Shown here one piece after another: positions 63,561-64,000 of a stretch of 64,000 nt of DNA. Every line of letters starts with the position of its first letter. The stretch's first letter is position 1. Source of the DNA: Niebla homalea (lineage: Eukaryota > Ascomycota > Lecanoromycetes > Lecanorales > Ramalinaceae); assembly GCA_019925105.1 (NCBI GenBank), contig JAHGAU010000018.1, positions 124,001-188,000 of the forward strand. The letters run 5' to 3'. The notes under the pieces are model-generated. The model was not told the origin of the DNA. It did not search any database and saw nothing but the letters and a program-made list of their open reading frames with translations. Made by a program: the position numbers and the translations under genes.

Positions 63561-64000
63561 ACGCCGCGACGGTAAAAATTATATATATAATTAATAGCTA
63601 TATATATAATTAATATTGTAATTACTTAACTTTTATACGTTATCCTTCTATAAGATTACTAAAATTTAAACTTTAATTAATAACTTTATTTATTACGGAT
63701 ATTATATACGCGGATAAGTTAACGTTATAGAAACGATTATCTTTATTATAATATTATAATTAATAAAAATAACTTTAATAATAACCGTAGTAATATTAAA
63801 GGTAAAAAAGTATAAGCGTTAAATTAAAAATAATTAATATACTATTAAGTCGAAAATATTAAATAAATAAAGTTATTAAAATAATAAGAGATTAATAAGT
63901 ATATTTATTAAAGTTACGTTAACGTTCCGGTAACTTTAATAATATTATTCATTATATTACTTTTAATAATATATAAATTATAAATACTTAATATTTAACG

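Larger units (their letters stand above)
58414..64000 (+). mobile_element. G2: second chromovirus copy, 3' end beyond the window
   Basis: A Ty3/Gypsy element on the plus strand, collinear with G1. The 346-bp 5' LTR (58414-58759) is followed by gag (knuckle at 59783-59824), reverse transcriptase (about 60580-61060), integrase (about 62270-62840) and a chromodomain (about 63360-63520). The sequence leaves the window at a point equal to about 18545 of G1, so the region downstream of pol and the 3' LTR are not visible. Frames are intact apart from RIP-type stops. Confidence 0.9.

Overview
The window is a 64 kb stretch of extremely AT-rich DNA with no intact protein-coding gene, and almost everything recognisable in it is a dead transposable element. 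By eye, CpA and TpG are scarce, TpA is very abundant and CpG is retained. That is the footprint of repeat-induced point mutation (RIP, C:G to T:A at CpA). Remnant reading frames are broken mainly by TAA/TAG where CAA/CAG or TGG would be expected. I infer a filamentous ascomycete (Pezizomycotina) and an AT-isochore, subtelomeric or pericentromeric block. The species cannot be named from this.

Layout. (1) 1-3546: 5' end of a Tad1-like LINE (family L1, minus) facing a chimeric 3' L1 fragment (plus). (2) 3.5-11 kb: AT-rich DNA with three arrays of a ~94-bp satellite, 12-bp and 21-bp tandem repeats, and an L1 3' fragment. (3) 11061-12622: a small LTR element (T1) with 164-bp LTRs and target duplication ATAAT. 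A related solo LTR lies at 14897-15072. (4) 15.6-31.6 kb: a three-layer nest. LINE copy E (minus) is interrupted by a GC-rich miniature LTR element (T3: 144-bp LTRs, target duplication CCCGG). One LTR of T3 is in turn interrupted by a 7.7-kb chromovirus (G1: 359-bp LTRs, target duplication TTAAG). (5) 31.6-36.1 kb: AT-rich DNA with simple repeats. (6) 36115-41920: full-length L1 copy B (plus). (7) 42-51.8 kb: AT-rich DNA holding element T2 (163-bp LTRs, target duplication TATTT), L1 3' fragments and unidentified RIP'd sequence. (8) 51834-57598: full-length L1 copy C (minus). (9) 58414-64000: a second chromovirus, G2 (plus), cut by the window end.

The most interesting content is a set of miniature or non-autonomous LTR elements that are partly spared by RIP. 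T1 and T2 keep a gag-like reading frame and a hairpin just inside the 5' LTR with a compensatory base pair between copies. T3 has a GC-rich interior of hairpin-forming tandem repeats and tRNA-like Pol III A and B boxes across an LTR junction. G1 also carries an unrecognised reading frame between its chromodomain and 3' LTR. All coordinates come from reading the sequence by eye. Element termini backed by target duplications are firm, while domain limits inside RIP'd elements are approximate.
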